Part shown: in pieces, positions 54,972 through 64,000 of the stretch
Position numbering within the stretch: position 1 is the first letter of the stretch
Layout: every line of letters begins with the position of its first letter
NCBI RefSeq assembly: GCF_020497125.1
Contig: NC_059087.1
Span: 14,603,925 to 14,667,924, forward strand
Source of the DNA: Mauremys mutica
Taxonomy: Eukaryota; Chordata; Testudines; Geoemydidae
DNA: 64,000 nt
Direction of reading: 5' to 3'
Position numbers and translations under genes: made by a program
Notes under the pieces: model-generated
The model's database searches: none
Seen by the model: the letters and a program-made list of their open reading frames with translations, nothing else
What the model was told of the DNA's origin: nothing

Positions 54972-55010
54972 ACAGCGGCGCGGCAGGGCGGTGGGCGGGC
55001 GGGCGGGGGA
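54972..55010. repeat. GGGC-rich simple sequence
   Basis: GGCGCGGCAGGGCGGTGGGC followed by GGGCGGGCGGGGGAAG. Several G-runs of three or more lie within 30 bases. Confidence 0.85.
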
Positions 55011-56057
55011 AGAGCTGGAGGGATGAGATTCATGTGGCATGATATGACAGCCTTGAGCCGGCTCAGCGCCCTGGTAATGCAGCTCGCTGCCATGGAGGGA
55101 TCCAACCTCAAATTCCATTTGCAGGCTCCTTTTCCCTATGCCAACACTATGGAAATGAAGGGGTGGGGGTGTTGCCTGCTGTTTCCATAATGACCCTGTA
55201 ACAACAAGCTGATTTGGATCAAAAGCAGAGCTCCAAAAAGGGCGTTAGTAAGCCGTGATGATCCCTGTTGGGAGGATAAATATAGCTAGTCATCATGCCG
55301 CATGGCTTCCAGCTTCCTAAGCTGTGGGTACCGGACGAGCCCCATGGGAAGGTGAATCTACAGGAGAAATTCAGACAGCAGGTGTGTCGGAGGTAGGAGT
55401 TGAGGAGGGTGCTTACAGAGAACGAAGCACCTGACATGCAAGCATCAGCTGAGTTCTGTGGAAGTCATAATTTGATCAACTCAGATTAAACCAAGCAAGA
55501 TCATTACAGTTAGTGGGATTGCAAGGCAGAATATCAACCAGGCTTCCCATGGGAGTTAGGCACCCAACTGCCATTTGTGCCTTTGACAATAACCCCTAAT
55601 CTTAATCACTCAGGAGCTATGTTTCAGCAGCTTCAAAAATACCAAACAAAACAAAGTTACAGACAGACAGATAGTGGGAAAAGAAAAGGTTCTATCACAC
55701 ATAAACCTGGCCCAGAATTAGATTTTTGAGGCTCTCCTGAACCCCAGATAAATGAAGCAAAAAGCAGCATGCATGTTGCACAGGTGAGAGGAAAGCACCT
55801 CACGTCATCCTGCATAAACAAGTGATCAAGGCCCTGGTCCCGCCACAAGCTCCTGGTGGGAAGATACCTGCACTCAGGCCCTTAAAAGCCAACGTTCCAT
55901 TCAGGCAGGCCCCGATTGATCTCAGTAGGGCTCCACATGGGCTCAGGACTCTGCTGACTTGGAAATCAGTGCAGGACTGGGGCCGAATGCTAAGCTATAG
56001 GGGACCCCTCTCTGTACATAGCTCAGCACAAATCAGCGTCAGTGACTGGGATATGGG
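55011..56057. other. unique non-coding DNA
   Basis: GGGAGTTAGGCACCCAACTG at 55552 is a relic of the GTTAGGCACC palindromic family. No gene recognised; the 150-codon frame at 55822-56274 lacks a domain. Confidence 0.4.
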
Positions 56058-56400
56058 TGGGAGCATCTGGTGGTTAGAGCAGGCATCAACAGGCAGGAGG
56101 CAGAAACCAGAGCCTGGGGTCAGACCGAGGCCAGGCAGGAGCAGGGCTGGGTCCAAGACTGGAATAAGCAAGCATAGGTACTGTCTCAGCTTTGAACACC
56201 GACAAACTGGTTCTGCTGGGCTTAAGATCCGGTCTGCTGAGTCTTCCAACCAATCAGGTGGTGTAGCCAATTAGGCAGCCTACTACAGCCAGCTGTGCTC
56301 GCCTGCCTCTGCTTCAGGCCCTGTTTCCTGATGCTCTCCAAATGAATCTGTCTCAGGCCGGTACTGCTCGGAAATCCGACTGTGGCTGAACTGCCGTCAG
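56058..56400. repeat. unclassified dispersed-repeat candidate
   Basis: GGGAGCATCTGGTGGTTAGA with GCAGGC looks like a tRNA-derived head (TCTGGTGGTTAGAGCA). It is followed by purine-rich GGCAGGAGCAGGGCTGGGTC, then GCCTGCCTCTGCTTCAGGCC and GATGCTCTCCAAATGAATCT, motifs I associate with a turtle repeat of unknown class. Boundaries unknown. Confidence 0.3.
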
Positions 56401-57227
56401 CCCTTCACTTTGGCATCATTCTTTGCTCTGCCTTCCTGCTCTTCTTGATCGTCAATAAACTTCCCCGGCCATAAACGGCACAGGACTCCAAATACAGCTT
56501 CCTGCCTCCACCCCCTGCTTTATTAACCCCCCGAGGCGTTTGCAGGCTTTTTAGGAGTAAAGAGAGAAGTAATAAAAGCATGTGACTTACTCCCAGCCAA
56601 AACTGTTCCCTCCTCCCACCCCCCCAACACACACACTGCTCTTTGCTCCCCACAAAGGCATGTTGGGTCAAGTACTTGAAACCTTTATTAGATACACCAC
56701 TCAGATGTCTGCGTGACTCATCTGCTCACCAGCTCTGCAGGAGAAATTGCACTTAGTTACCAGTGGTTGATGGGCCTCTGGGGACTCATGACGCAGCTGT
56801 GGGTAAACAAGCAAAGATATACCGTGTTGTCTGCAGCACAGCTTTCTGGACTTTTCTGTTTTGAGTTACTGGGTCAGATAAGAGCTTTGATTATTACTCA
56901 CTTTGGGTTAGATTGGCCTAGCTGTCACTGAGCCACCTAGGGGAGTCAGGGCCCCTCTCTACTCTTGGTCATGCTCAGGATGGAGAGAAGGGACTCTTCA
57001 CGCAACACTTTGCCCCGGGAGCAAGGAGGTGAGGGGATGGGTGGGAGGCGGCCTGGTTCTCAGTGCCCTCAGCTAGCGCAGCTGGCCAGGCTTCCATGGG
57101 GGAACAAGCTGCTCCAGGAAAAGGGGGTGAGGTAATTTAGTGTTATTCTCTGGTTCTCTGCTCGCTGTTGGGGTGGTGCCGCGACTCGCACACCTCCCCT
57201 TCGCCCAGTTTGTCCTTAGAGCCCGTC
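56401..57227. other. unique non-coding DNA
   Basis: No gene or element recognised. Confidence 0.4.
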
Positions 57228-57320
57228 AGTTCTAAATAAAAAACAGCAAAGTGACACTTCTGTGGCACCTTTTAATCCCCAAAAGCTGAGTCACGGCTCA
57301 TGACATCCCTGCCCTGTCTG
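57228..57320. repeat. diverged dispersed repeat (GTCCTGTGGCACCTT-like)
   Basis: AAAAAACAGCAAAGTGACAC, TTCTGTGGCACCTTTTAATC and AAAAGCTGAGTCACGGCTCA resemble a turtle-abundant sequence, AACAGCAAAGAGTCCTGTGG..CACCTTATAGACTAA..GCATGAGCTTTCG. Weak match. Confidence 0.3.
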
Positions 57321-58854
57321 TCAGCACCAGCCCCTTTTGGGGCTGTCTGAAATAGGCCCTGCTCCTGCCAATGGCATCCTCCCTGGCTGATTCCCAGGGC
57401 ATGCTGAAGCAGATTGCCATCTCACAGCGACAGCTGAGGTGACCCATGGAGACTGAGAAGCAGAGCAGATTCACCAACATTGCGAAAGGCACTTAGGGGA
57501 AGCAGGAAAAGAGAGAGGAACAACATCAAGAGGAAGAGCAGGCTGGGAGAGGCTACATCAGCCAGGGAAGCTAACCGAGTAGTAAAGCTGGGGATCACCG
57601 AGACATCCAAAAGGAATCAGAGTCATGAATGGTTCTAGTAGCCCAGTACATTTGCCTAGAACAACAGGGGCCTGTCCAAACTCAAGTCAACGGAAGTGCT
57701 CCCAGTGACTTTAATCTGCCTGGGCTCAGACCCTTAATGCAGTATTAAAAGTTTAACAACTATCCGAGCCAAAGAGAGATGAACGTGTCCCTGTCTCCTA
57801 GGTGTTCCCATACCCCTTGTACAAATTTCAGACCAGTTCTTGTCTCAGTCATTGTACGGTTCCTACTCCTGCATTGTCCGACTGGAATTTCTCAGTGAGT
57901 TGGATTTGGGGCTGAGGTTTCTGCCTTCCCACTCATTCTTTGGGACAAAGCTGTCTTGAGTCCTTCAATGAAGAATGGGGTTTACCTGACAAATGGGAGT
58001 GAACTCCTAAGTGCTGGGGCAGAAGCAGCTTTTTCCACCAGCAGAATTTGCATGTCTGTTGGCGTTCTCCATCCCGGACATACATCCTGACTCTGTTTCA
58101 GACACACATAGAAACTAATTCCATCTCCAACCTGCACCTTTCACAGGTGGGAAGGCTATGGGTAAAATCCTGACCCCTGGGGAATCAAGAGCAAGACTTC
58201 CATTGACTTCAAAGGGGCCAAGCTTCCACCTTATGTCAAGTACAGTACACACAAGATTCCCTCCGGCTTCCAGGTTCCTTAACAAAAAGAGGAAAGCAAC
58301 TTGCATGGGAATCCAGTGGCACCTGGATGTCTAGCCAGGTGCAGCCTCTAGCAGAGAAGACCCTGCTGACACTCAGAATGGTGCCATCGCTATTGTGAGT
58401 GCCTGAATCTGGTTGGCATGACAGTGACAAGGGATGATGTGTTGGTCTATATTGCTAATAAGGTGTAAGGGTTCTGCATTCTTCACCTAGTGATTGGCAT
58501 GAGCATTAATCAGCTTATTTCATCTAGTATCTGCCTGAAGTTTCCTGCCTAGGAGAAAATCTGTGTATTAGACACGCTTCTGATCACGGCCTTGAAACCC
58601 TGCGTTTCCACCCCACTCCCGAGAGGCCACGCCCGCATTCAAAGGAAAGGATGTTGTGTTTTCCAGTCCCATGCCCCAATCCCTTCAGACAGATTTCACA
58701 GTAATTGTAAAGCCAAGTTGCCTGGATTGTGTGTGGCAGCTTTGTTTCAGTGTTTATCCAAGGTGCTGCACAGCTCCAGCTGTGATCTGTCAGTGGTTAT
58801 TTCCATACCCTTCGCTTCACCCTTGTATGCGAGCATGTACCAAGGAGCGAGCAG
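57321..58854. other. unique non-coding DNA
   Basis: AAGTCAACGGAAGTGCTCCC at 57683 and TAAAATCCTGACCCCTGGG with CTTCCATTGACTTCAAAGGG at 58164-58216 are relics of the CATTGACTTCAATGG family. No gene recognised. Confidence 0.4.
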
Positions 58855-59060
58855 TAATTAAAAGAATTGGGGTCTATTTAATTACCTTCTGACATGATAG
58901 CGCAACGGCTGCTTTCAAAGCAGTGTGACTCTCTGGCAAATCGAATCTAATGGCAGTCAAACAGTGGCTTGGGATCTGCATCCCATTAGTGCAGGTTGTC
59001 TCCATTAGCAAAAAAGCAGGCTTCTTGTTTCCAATTAACAGGGGAACATGCCCGTTTAAG
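58855..59060. other. candidate conserved non-coding element
   Basis: AGTAATTAAAAGAATTGGGG, TCTATTTAATTACCTTCTGA, AATCTAATGGCAGTC, CCCATTAGTGCAGG, CTCCATTAGC and CCAATTAACAGG place six or more ATTA/TAAT cores in 205 bp of repeat-free DNA. Conservation untested. Confidence 0.3.
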
Positions 59061-59194
59061 GCCAAAACCCCCAGCAGAAGTGGAATTTAAAGGGGAAAAT
59101 TTCAGTACCTAGCACTGACAGCCTCAGCCGAGTAAATGCCTCTGTTACTGGCTGAAAAATGGGGTTGAATTAAAAAGGTTTGTTATTATTATGT

Positions 59195-59270
59195 ATCATT
59201 AGTAACATGTAGCGGGCCCACCCAGGGAACTCTTTGTGCTATGGACTGTACACACACACACACACACACT
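59195..59270 (-). repeat. L2/MIR-type tail ending in a (CA)n microsatellite
   Basis: TATCATTAGTAACATGTAGC, GGGCCCACCCAGGGAAC, TTTGTGCTATGGACTGTACA is an inverse tail in which the TGTACAAACA position has become a CA run (59251-59269). Confidence 0.5.
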
Positions 59271-59796
59271 CGGGAACAGAAGAATTCCAGGACTAAAGCT
59301 CCATTTCTGTATGTGCTTGTCTTTGTGTCAGGATTTAATGGATTCTAATTGTCACTCTCTCTCTCTCTGTATCCCTCAGACTGGTTATATTTTGATGCTT
59401 GATTGTATTTTTTGAAGGTCCCAGCAGTGCTGAAACCAGAATGGTTGTATTTTATCTCCAGATCAGATAGAGGGCACAGAGCCATCAGGACGACTGCCCT
59501 CCGGCCTCCATTTGCTGCCTCATCACTAATGACCTCAACCTTCCTACTGGTTTTTAGCAACTCTTTCCTTCCATAAGAACCAGGACACCCTTCCATGACC
59601 TCAGCAGCTCTCCTCTGATCCCCCACCAGCCTCCCGCCCATGAGAGGTCATAATTATCTTTAGAGGGATCCCTCTGGGAACTCAGGGAGGCCTTGACAAG
59701 TGTGACAAACACACACAACCATCAGGGCTCCTGAGGGCAGTGCATGTGTAGTTCGAGTCTATCTCATTGCCTTCAGTGAGGCTGGCTGCACCGATA
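59271..59796. other. unique non-coding DNA
   Basis: CACTCTCTCTCTCTCTG at 59352 is simple sequence. No gene recognised. Confidence 0.4.
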
Positions 59797-59804
59797 ATCT
59801 ATAG

Positions 59805-59932
59805 CTGTGGTTTTTAACCTGTGGTCCACAGACCCCTGGGGGTCTGCAGATTGTCTCCAATTTTCAAAGGGGTCTGCACCACCATTTGAACTTTTTTAGA
59901 GATCTGCAAATAAAAAAGGTTGAAAACCACCG
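59805..59932. mobile_element. hAT-type MITE, 128 bp, complete
   Basis: Starts CTGTGGTTTTTAACCTGTGG and ends AAAAGGTTGAAAACCACCG, an inverted repeat of about 16 bp. Flanked by ATCTATAG (59797-59804) and ATCTATTG (59933-59940), seven of eight matching. Interior: ACAGACCCCTGGGGGTCTGC (itself palindromic) and AAAGGGGTCTGCACC. Abundant turtle MITE as I recall. Confidence 0.9.
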
Positions 59933-59940
59933 ATCTATTG

Positions 59941-60738
59941 CAAACATTTGGAAGAAGGGGAAGTTGTATGAAATGGGACCCAGATATGAACTGTCCAATT
60001 ATCAAACAAATCCCAGCCTGTGGTTCTGTAAAACTACCCTGTTTATCTCATCTCTACAAAGAGACAGAAAATAGGGACTGGGGGTGGGGGTGAGGAATAC
60101 CCTTAAGAGTAAAGAATTAACAAATGGTCTGATCTGAATTGACTTCAATGGGAGCTCTAGGTGTTGAGCACGTTTGAAGATCAGACCACTTCAGTTCTGA
60201 AGGTCATAAGAGAAGTTAGCAACCAAAACAAGGTAGGTGTTTCTGGAATGATGCCCTCATCTCACCTCTCACCTCTTCCCCCGTCAGGAAAACTGAAACT
60301 GGTCAACATTTTCTGAATAAAAATAAAAAGTGCGTCAAAAATTGTCTTGTCGCAATGAAAAATGTGTTGACCAAAAATTTGTGATTTTTTAAGTTCAATT
60401 TTTTTTATGAAATCTGAAAAATTATAGGGTTATTTTTTCCATTGGGGGGGTCTTTAAGTATTTTATTTTGTTTTGTTTTTATTCTTTTTCCTTCCCTCCT
60501 GCATTTCACCCCATCCCATCTTTGTTCAGCAGCAAAATGAAAAAAAACACAAAAAGAGAAAAGTCTCTGAATCTTAATGTTGGATGAAATGGACTCTTCC
60601 ACTCAATGGGTGGCAACATTAGTTAAGCTGGTAGCTCAAATTCTGCCCAAGGTTATTTCAGCCCCAGACACTAGGCTACTGATCGTAGGTCTTTGTGGAA
60701 AAAAGGGAATGTCAGAAGAGCTATTGTGTGTTTGCACA
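59941..60738. other. unique non-coding DNA
   Basis: GAATTGACTTCAATGGGAGC at 60136 is an intact core of the CATTGACTTCAATGGG family, with TTGAAGATCAGACC at its right. 60290-60430 is rich in AAATTTTT/TTGACC motifs, possibly an old repeat. No gene recognised. Confidence 0.4.
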
Positions 60739-60746
60739 CAGAGAGA

Positions 60747-60817
60747 CAGGGCCACCTAGAAGTGGGGGCAAGTGGGGCAATTTGCCCCAGGTCCCCTGAA
60801 TCCTCTGGGCGGCCCTG
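60747..60817. mobile_element. 71-bp palindromic hAT MITE with perfect target duplication
   Basis: CAGGGCCACCTAGAAG at the left and CTCTGGGCGGCCCTG at the right are inverted ends. The middle GGGGCAATTTGCCCC is a perfect palindrome. The 8-bp duplication CAGAGAGA (60739-60746 and 60818-60825) is exact. It appears to be a minimal derivative of a longer family in which the two ends were joined after deletion of the interior. Confidence 0.9.
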
Positions 60818-60825
60818 CAGAGAGA

Positions 60826-61587
60826 AGGAACACTCAAGTATTTTCATTCCTTGTAGGTATTATTCTTCTCTACAGTCTTCTCTACCCTGCCAAGGCAGCC
60901 TGTTCCCCCAGCAACCCTCAGATTCTGCCATGCAGTTTCCTTTCACAGATGGTATGTCACTCCCATATCTGACCTCAAGCGTAGAGTGGCTGGAGGTTAA
61001 GCTGAATGGGCATGAAGGGAATGGCCTGACAAAATCACCAAGTTTCCCCAGTAGCCCAGTGGAACGCACATGCATTGCAAACCTTGGCTGTCGTGTATTA
61101 GGCCAACCACGTTCAGGGTACAAACTTTGCAAAGCAGCTTATGCTGTCCACTAGGGACAGAGCTGAGCTGATCAGAGTCGTTTAACTGGAAAGCTTAGGC
61201 TGAATTTGAACTGCATGCACAGACATAAAAGGTTTATCCATTAAGCCTTCCCTCCCTCCCTTTATGTTTCTGCCTCAAGCTTTGGTTCTCAGCTATTCTT
61301 ATGCCCTGGGTGGAGTTGGATGAATAATTTGTACCCCATAAATCATTCAGAGAATTCTGCCTCTTTTGTCTGTTTCAGAACAGTTAGCAAGAACATCACA
61401 ATTTTCTCCTAATGTGTTCAACTCTGTCAGCAGATAAGTTCTGGGCCTGGGGATTGTTCTTCAGCAGTTCACTATAAATATTCAAAATAGGATCTGTATT
61501 GGCTAGTTTTGATTGGACACATGGATCACGTGTTGCATTTCAGTTCTCTGATTCAGGTTTCCGGTTTATAACTTCAGAATTCACTCT
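60826..61587. other. unique non-coding DNA
   Basis: The 153-codon frame at 60693-61154 crosses the MITE and has no domain. 61495-61580 resembles 33660-33760 loosely. Confidence 0.4.
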
Positions 61588-62345
61588 GTGAATCATAGAA
61601 ATGTAGAACTGGAAAGAACCTCAGCAGGCCATCTAGTCCAGTCCCCTGCACTGAGGCAGGACAAAGTATTATCTTCTAGACCATGCTTGATAGGTGTTTT
61701 TCTAAACCGTCCTTAAAAACCTCCAGTGATGGAGATTCCACATCCTCCCTATGCAATTTGTTCCAGTGCGTAACTACTCTTACCATTAGGAGGTTTTCCC
61801 CAATGTCTAACCTAAATCTCCCTTGGTGCAATTTAAGCCCAGTACTTCTTGCTGAGGCCTTATCAGTGTTGAGTACAGTGGAAGAATTACCTCTCGTGTC
61901 TTGATTACAACACTCCTGCTAATACACCCCAGAATGATGTTTGCTTTGCTTTTTTTTTTTTTTTTTTTTGCAATAGTATTATATTGTTGACTCATATTAA
62001 GTTTGTGATCCACTGTGGCCCCCAGATCTTTTTCAGCAGTACTCCTTTCTAAGCAGGCATTTCCCATGTTGTATTTGAGCAATTGATTATTCCTTCCTAA
62101 GTGCCGTACTTTGCATTTGTCCATATTGAATTTTATCTTATTTATTTCAGACCATTTCTCCAGTTTGTCAAGATCATTTTGAATCCTAACCGTGTTCTCC
62201 AAAGTACTTACAACCCCTCCCATTTGGTATCATCTGCAAACTATATAAGTGTACTCTGTCATTATCCAAATCATTTATGATGATACTGAACAGAACTGGA
62301 CCCAGGACCGATCCCTGTGGGACGCCACTCGATATGCCCTTCTTG
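61588..62345 (-). mobile_element. CR1 LINE, 5'-truncated, antisense
   Basis: The inverse 3' end AATCATAGAAATGTAGAACT (CR1 ends in ATTCTATGATTCT-type units) is followed by CATCTAGTCCAGTCCCCTGC. Next come the antisense reverse-transcriptase C-terminus (61807-62223) and CCATTTGGTATCATCTGCAA, CCCAGGACCGATCCCTGTGG with GACGCCACTC further upstream in the LINE. Similarity stops at about 62345, the 5' truncation point. A 20-T run at 61950-61969 lies within it. This is the best preserved LINE in the window. Confidence 0.9.
61807..62223 (-). pseudogene. CR1 reverse-transcriptase C-terminal remnant with lysine run
   Basis: An open 138-codon frame whose residues from about 15 on read IQNDLDKLEKWSEINKIKFN then MDKCKVRHLGRNN, the thumb-proximal motif of CR1 ORF2. 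It continues STAEKDLGATVDHKLNMSQQ, and after the lysine run ILGCISRSVVIKTREVILPL then YSTLIRP, which is the end of the domain. The catalytic palm lies upstream and is missing. Where the family has AKKANAILG, this copy has a run of lysines produced by the poly(A) expansion, without breaking the frame. No promoter; not expected to be expressed as a protein. Confidence 0.8.
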
Positions 62346-63199
62346 CTTGACTGAACCAATCATAATACAGTCTTCCACACTCTGCTTAAATTCTTTTTTT
62401 TTCCACAAAACATTCCTATAAGCTCATTCACTAGAATATTAACAAAAAGAAATATATATATTGAATAAACACAATCTGGTAAAAGATTCAGACCAACGTT
62501 CAGAGGACTTTTCAATTTCCCAGGTCTAAGCCAGCAGCGTAACTGCATAGTTTTCAATACACCAGTATTGAACCAGGCCTGAATTCTAATGCTGTTTTGG
62601 AAACAAAAGGCAAGATGAATGTAATGACTGGGGGACTGTGGATTTTTTTCTTAGCTTGCTCTGGAGTTGTGATTGAAAATGCAAGAGACAGCATGAAAAA
62701 GGAATGGAGACTCAGGACAGAATGTTATGCTGGAGGAAGGAATGTTGGCACATACATTAGGAGAGTCAAAAAATGGGTGCTACTGTTAATGCCGACTGTG
62801 ATTACTTTGTGGTTTAGACACAGCAAGTCCCAATCCTGCACAGGCCGACCCCCACTGTGAATAGTGCTCTACGCCTGCATGGAACAGCTTTTCAGGCTCA
62901 AGGCCTTAGAAAGAACTGGTCCTAAACCATTAACCCATTTCTCGTAGCAGTGATTCTCCACCATTTCCCAAATAGCAACATGGCAAGGGCAGAGTGTTTT
63001 GTGACCTCTAGACACCTGTTCACAACCCCCAGATGGAAAACCTATGACAAAGTCCATCAGCCAGCCATCAGGTGGGGTTGGGTTTTACTCACAGCTGACT
63101 GGGACTGGATTTGAGTTGGTATTCTAGTGGTGAGAGTCTGTATCATCCCCATTACTAATCTATTAAGACATTCAAGTCCCCCTCCCTCTAACACATGAT
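62346..63199. other. unique non-coding DNA
   Basis: No gene or element recognised. Confidence 0.4.
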
Positions 63200-63480
63200 T
63201 GATCTGCTAATGTTGTACATACACCCATTAGAGGCTATGAATATTTATGTTCTGCAGATTATGCAGTAAAATCATTTTTGGTGCTAGAATCAAACAGGGA
63301 GTATTGCTAAAATAGTTATTAATGAGGAACTATCCTGTAATTACACAAATTGCATGCCTCCTGTCAAAAGGCAGCGATGCCTTGGACTTCCATATTGAAT
63401 TAGCACACAAACGCAAACAATAGGCACCCGCAATATTTTACAGTTGATTCTTTCCCCAGCACAGCGCATCCATGCATGCA
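63200..63480. other. candidate conserved non-coding element
   Basis: ACCCATTAGAGGCTATGAAT, ATTTATGTTCTGCAGATTAT, AATAGTTATTAATGAGGAAC, CTGTAATTACACAAATTGC and ATATTGAATTAGCACAC form a repeat-free AT-rich block with multiple homeodomain-like cores. Conservation untested. Confidence 0.3.
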
Positions 63481-64000
63481 CAAAAGCACTGGGAGTAGCA
63501 GAAGACTTGGCCTCACAGATAGCATCTGTGCTCTCTCCACCCACTGTTTCTCTCCAGCCGTAATTGAGAAAATCACCAGCAATCAGAGGAAGTCAGCTGC
63601 TCGGAGCCCATAATGAAACAGGGCTGGAACAGCTGTGCCACATCTTTTTACAATTATCCTTCCCTCCACCTCTCTAATAACAGTTCCAAGAAGAATAAAC
63701 CTCACTGTGCTTGAAATACCTCCAAAAAGGGTGCCCGGCTTTGGCTGTGTCTATAGCAGAGAAAGGATAGCAATGGAGTAAGCTGCCTTACTGGACACAT
63801 TCAATCGCCGTTATGGGTGTCAAAATGCTATATTGATAATGAGCATGGCCGGGAAGTGGATAGGGGAGCGGAGTCCACTCACGCAGAGGGGAAGTCTAAC
63901 TTACCTATAGAGCCAGTAAGTCAAAGATGCATAGGCACAAAAGGGAGAAGAAGGGGTAAAATGGGTAGAGAGATATTTGCTAGCCATCTACTTCTGTACA
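63481..64000. other. unique non-coding DNA to the window edge
   Basis: No gene or element recognised. Confidence 0.4.

Noticed and set aside
55822..56274. 150-codon frame as a gene
   Set aside because: No domain, and it runs into a repeat-like segment.
60693..61154. 153-codon frame as a gene
   Set aside because: It crosses the 71-bp hAT MITE and its exact target duplication, so it cannot be an ancestral coding frame.
62944..63110. hAT-like element starting CAGTGATTCTCCACC
   Set aside because: Only the left end looks hAT-like; no matching right end or 8-bp duplication was found.

Overview
The window is non-coding vertebrate nuclear DNA, and its repeats point to a turtle (Testudines) or a close archosauromorph relative. 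This rests on recognising families by eye: 5'-truncated CR1 LINEs of at least two subfamilies, MIR/L2-like tRNA-derived SINEs and tails, several hAT-type MITEs with 8-bp target-site duplications (TSDs), PIF/Harbinger-like elements with Myb/SANT-like remnants, and palindromic repeats built around CATTGACTTCAATGGG. No database was searched, so family names are provisional. I recognise no bona fide protein-coding exon, no rRNA gene and no functional tRNA gene. Almost all longer open frames are chance frames or repeat remnants; the longest (237 codons, 39190-39903) shows no domain I know.

Layout. 1-5 kb: largely unique, with a 164-bp hAT MITE (998-1161) and a complete 1.25-kb Harbinger-like element (3648-4898, TAA duplication) carrying a broken Myb/SANT-like reading frame. 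5-9 kb: mostly unique. 9-18 kb: possible Penelope-like and L2-like fragments, SINE copies, a CR1 reverse-transcriptase fragment (16190-16555), a GC-rich hAT-like block and a second, internally deleted Harbinger-like element (17293-17830). 18-27 kb: SINEs, an LTR-like block (19975-20690), a SINE apparently inserted in an older repeat (22250-22735) and a fold-back repeat (26045-26240). 27-37 kb: dense in CR1 fragments, two copies of a TAGGGTGACC MITE, a MITE nested in a SINE, and a palindromic element whose left arm has expanded into a 40-bp minisatellite (36751-36950). 37-50 kb: sparser, with clean hAT elements at 43075-43387, 44892-45066 and a third TAGGGTGACC copy at 46499-46633. 50-64 kb: a TA-flanked MITE (50142-50331), more SINEs, two hAT MITEs (59805-59932 and 60747-60817) and a 750-bp CR1 copy with an open reverse-transcriptase remnant (61588-62345).

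Between the repeats are several AT-rich stretches with homeodomain-like TAATTA/ATTA motifs and little repeat character (near 6.4, 12.5, 31, 36.1, 58.9 and 63.3 kb). They look like vertebrate conserved non-coding elements, but that cannot be tested without alignment. The overall picture is an intergenic or large-intron region whose landscape was shaped by waves of mostly extinct mobile elements. I found no evidence of a new multi-gene system. The most checkable observations are the exact target-site duplications, the two degraded transposon Myb/SANT-like genes, the arm-derived minisatellite and the nested insertions.
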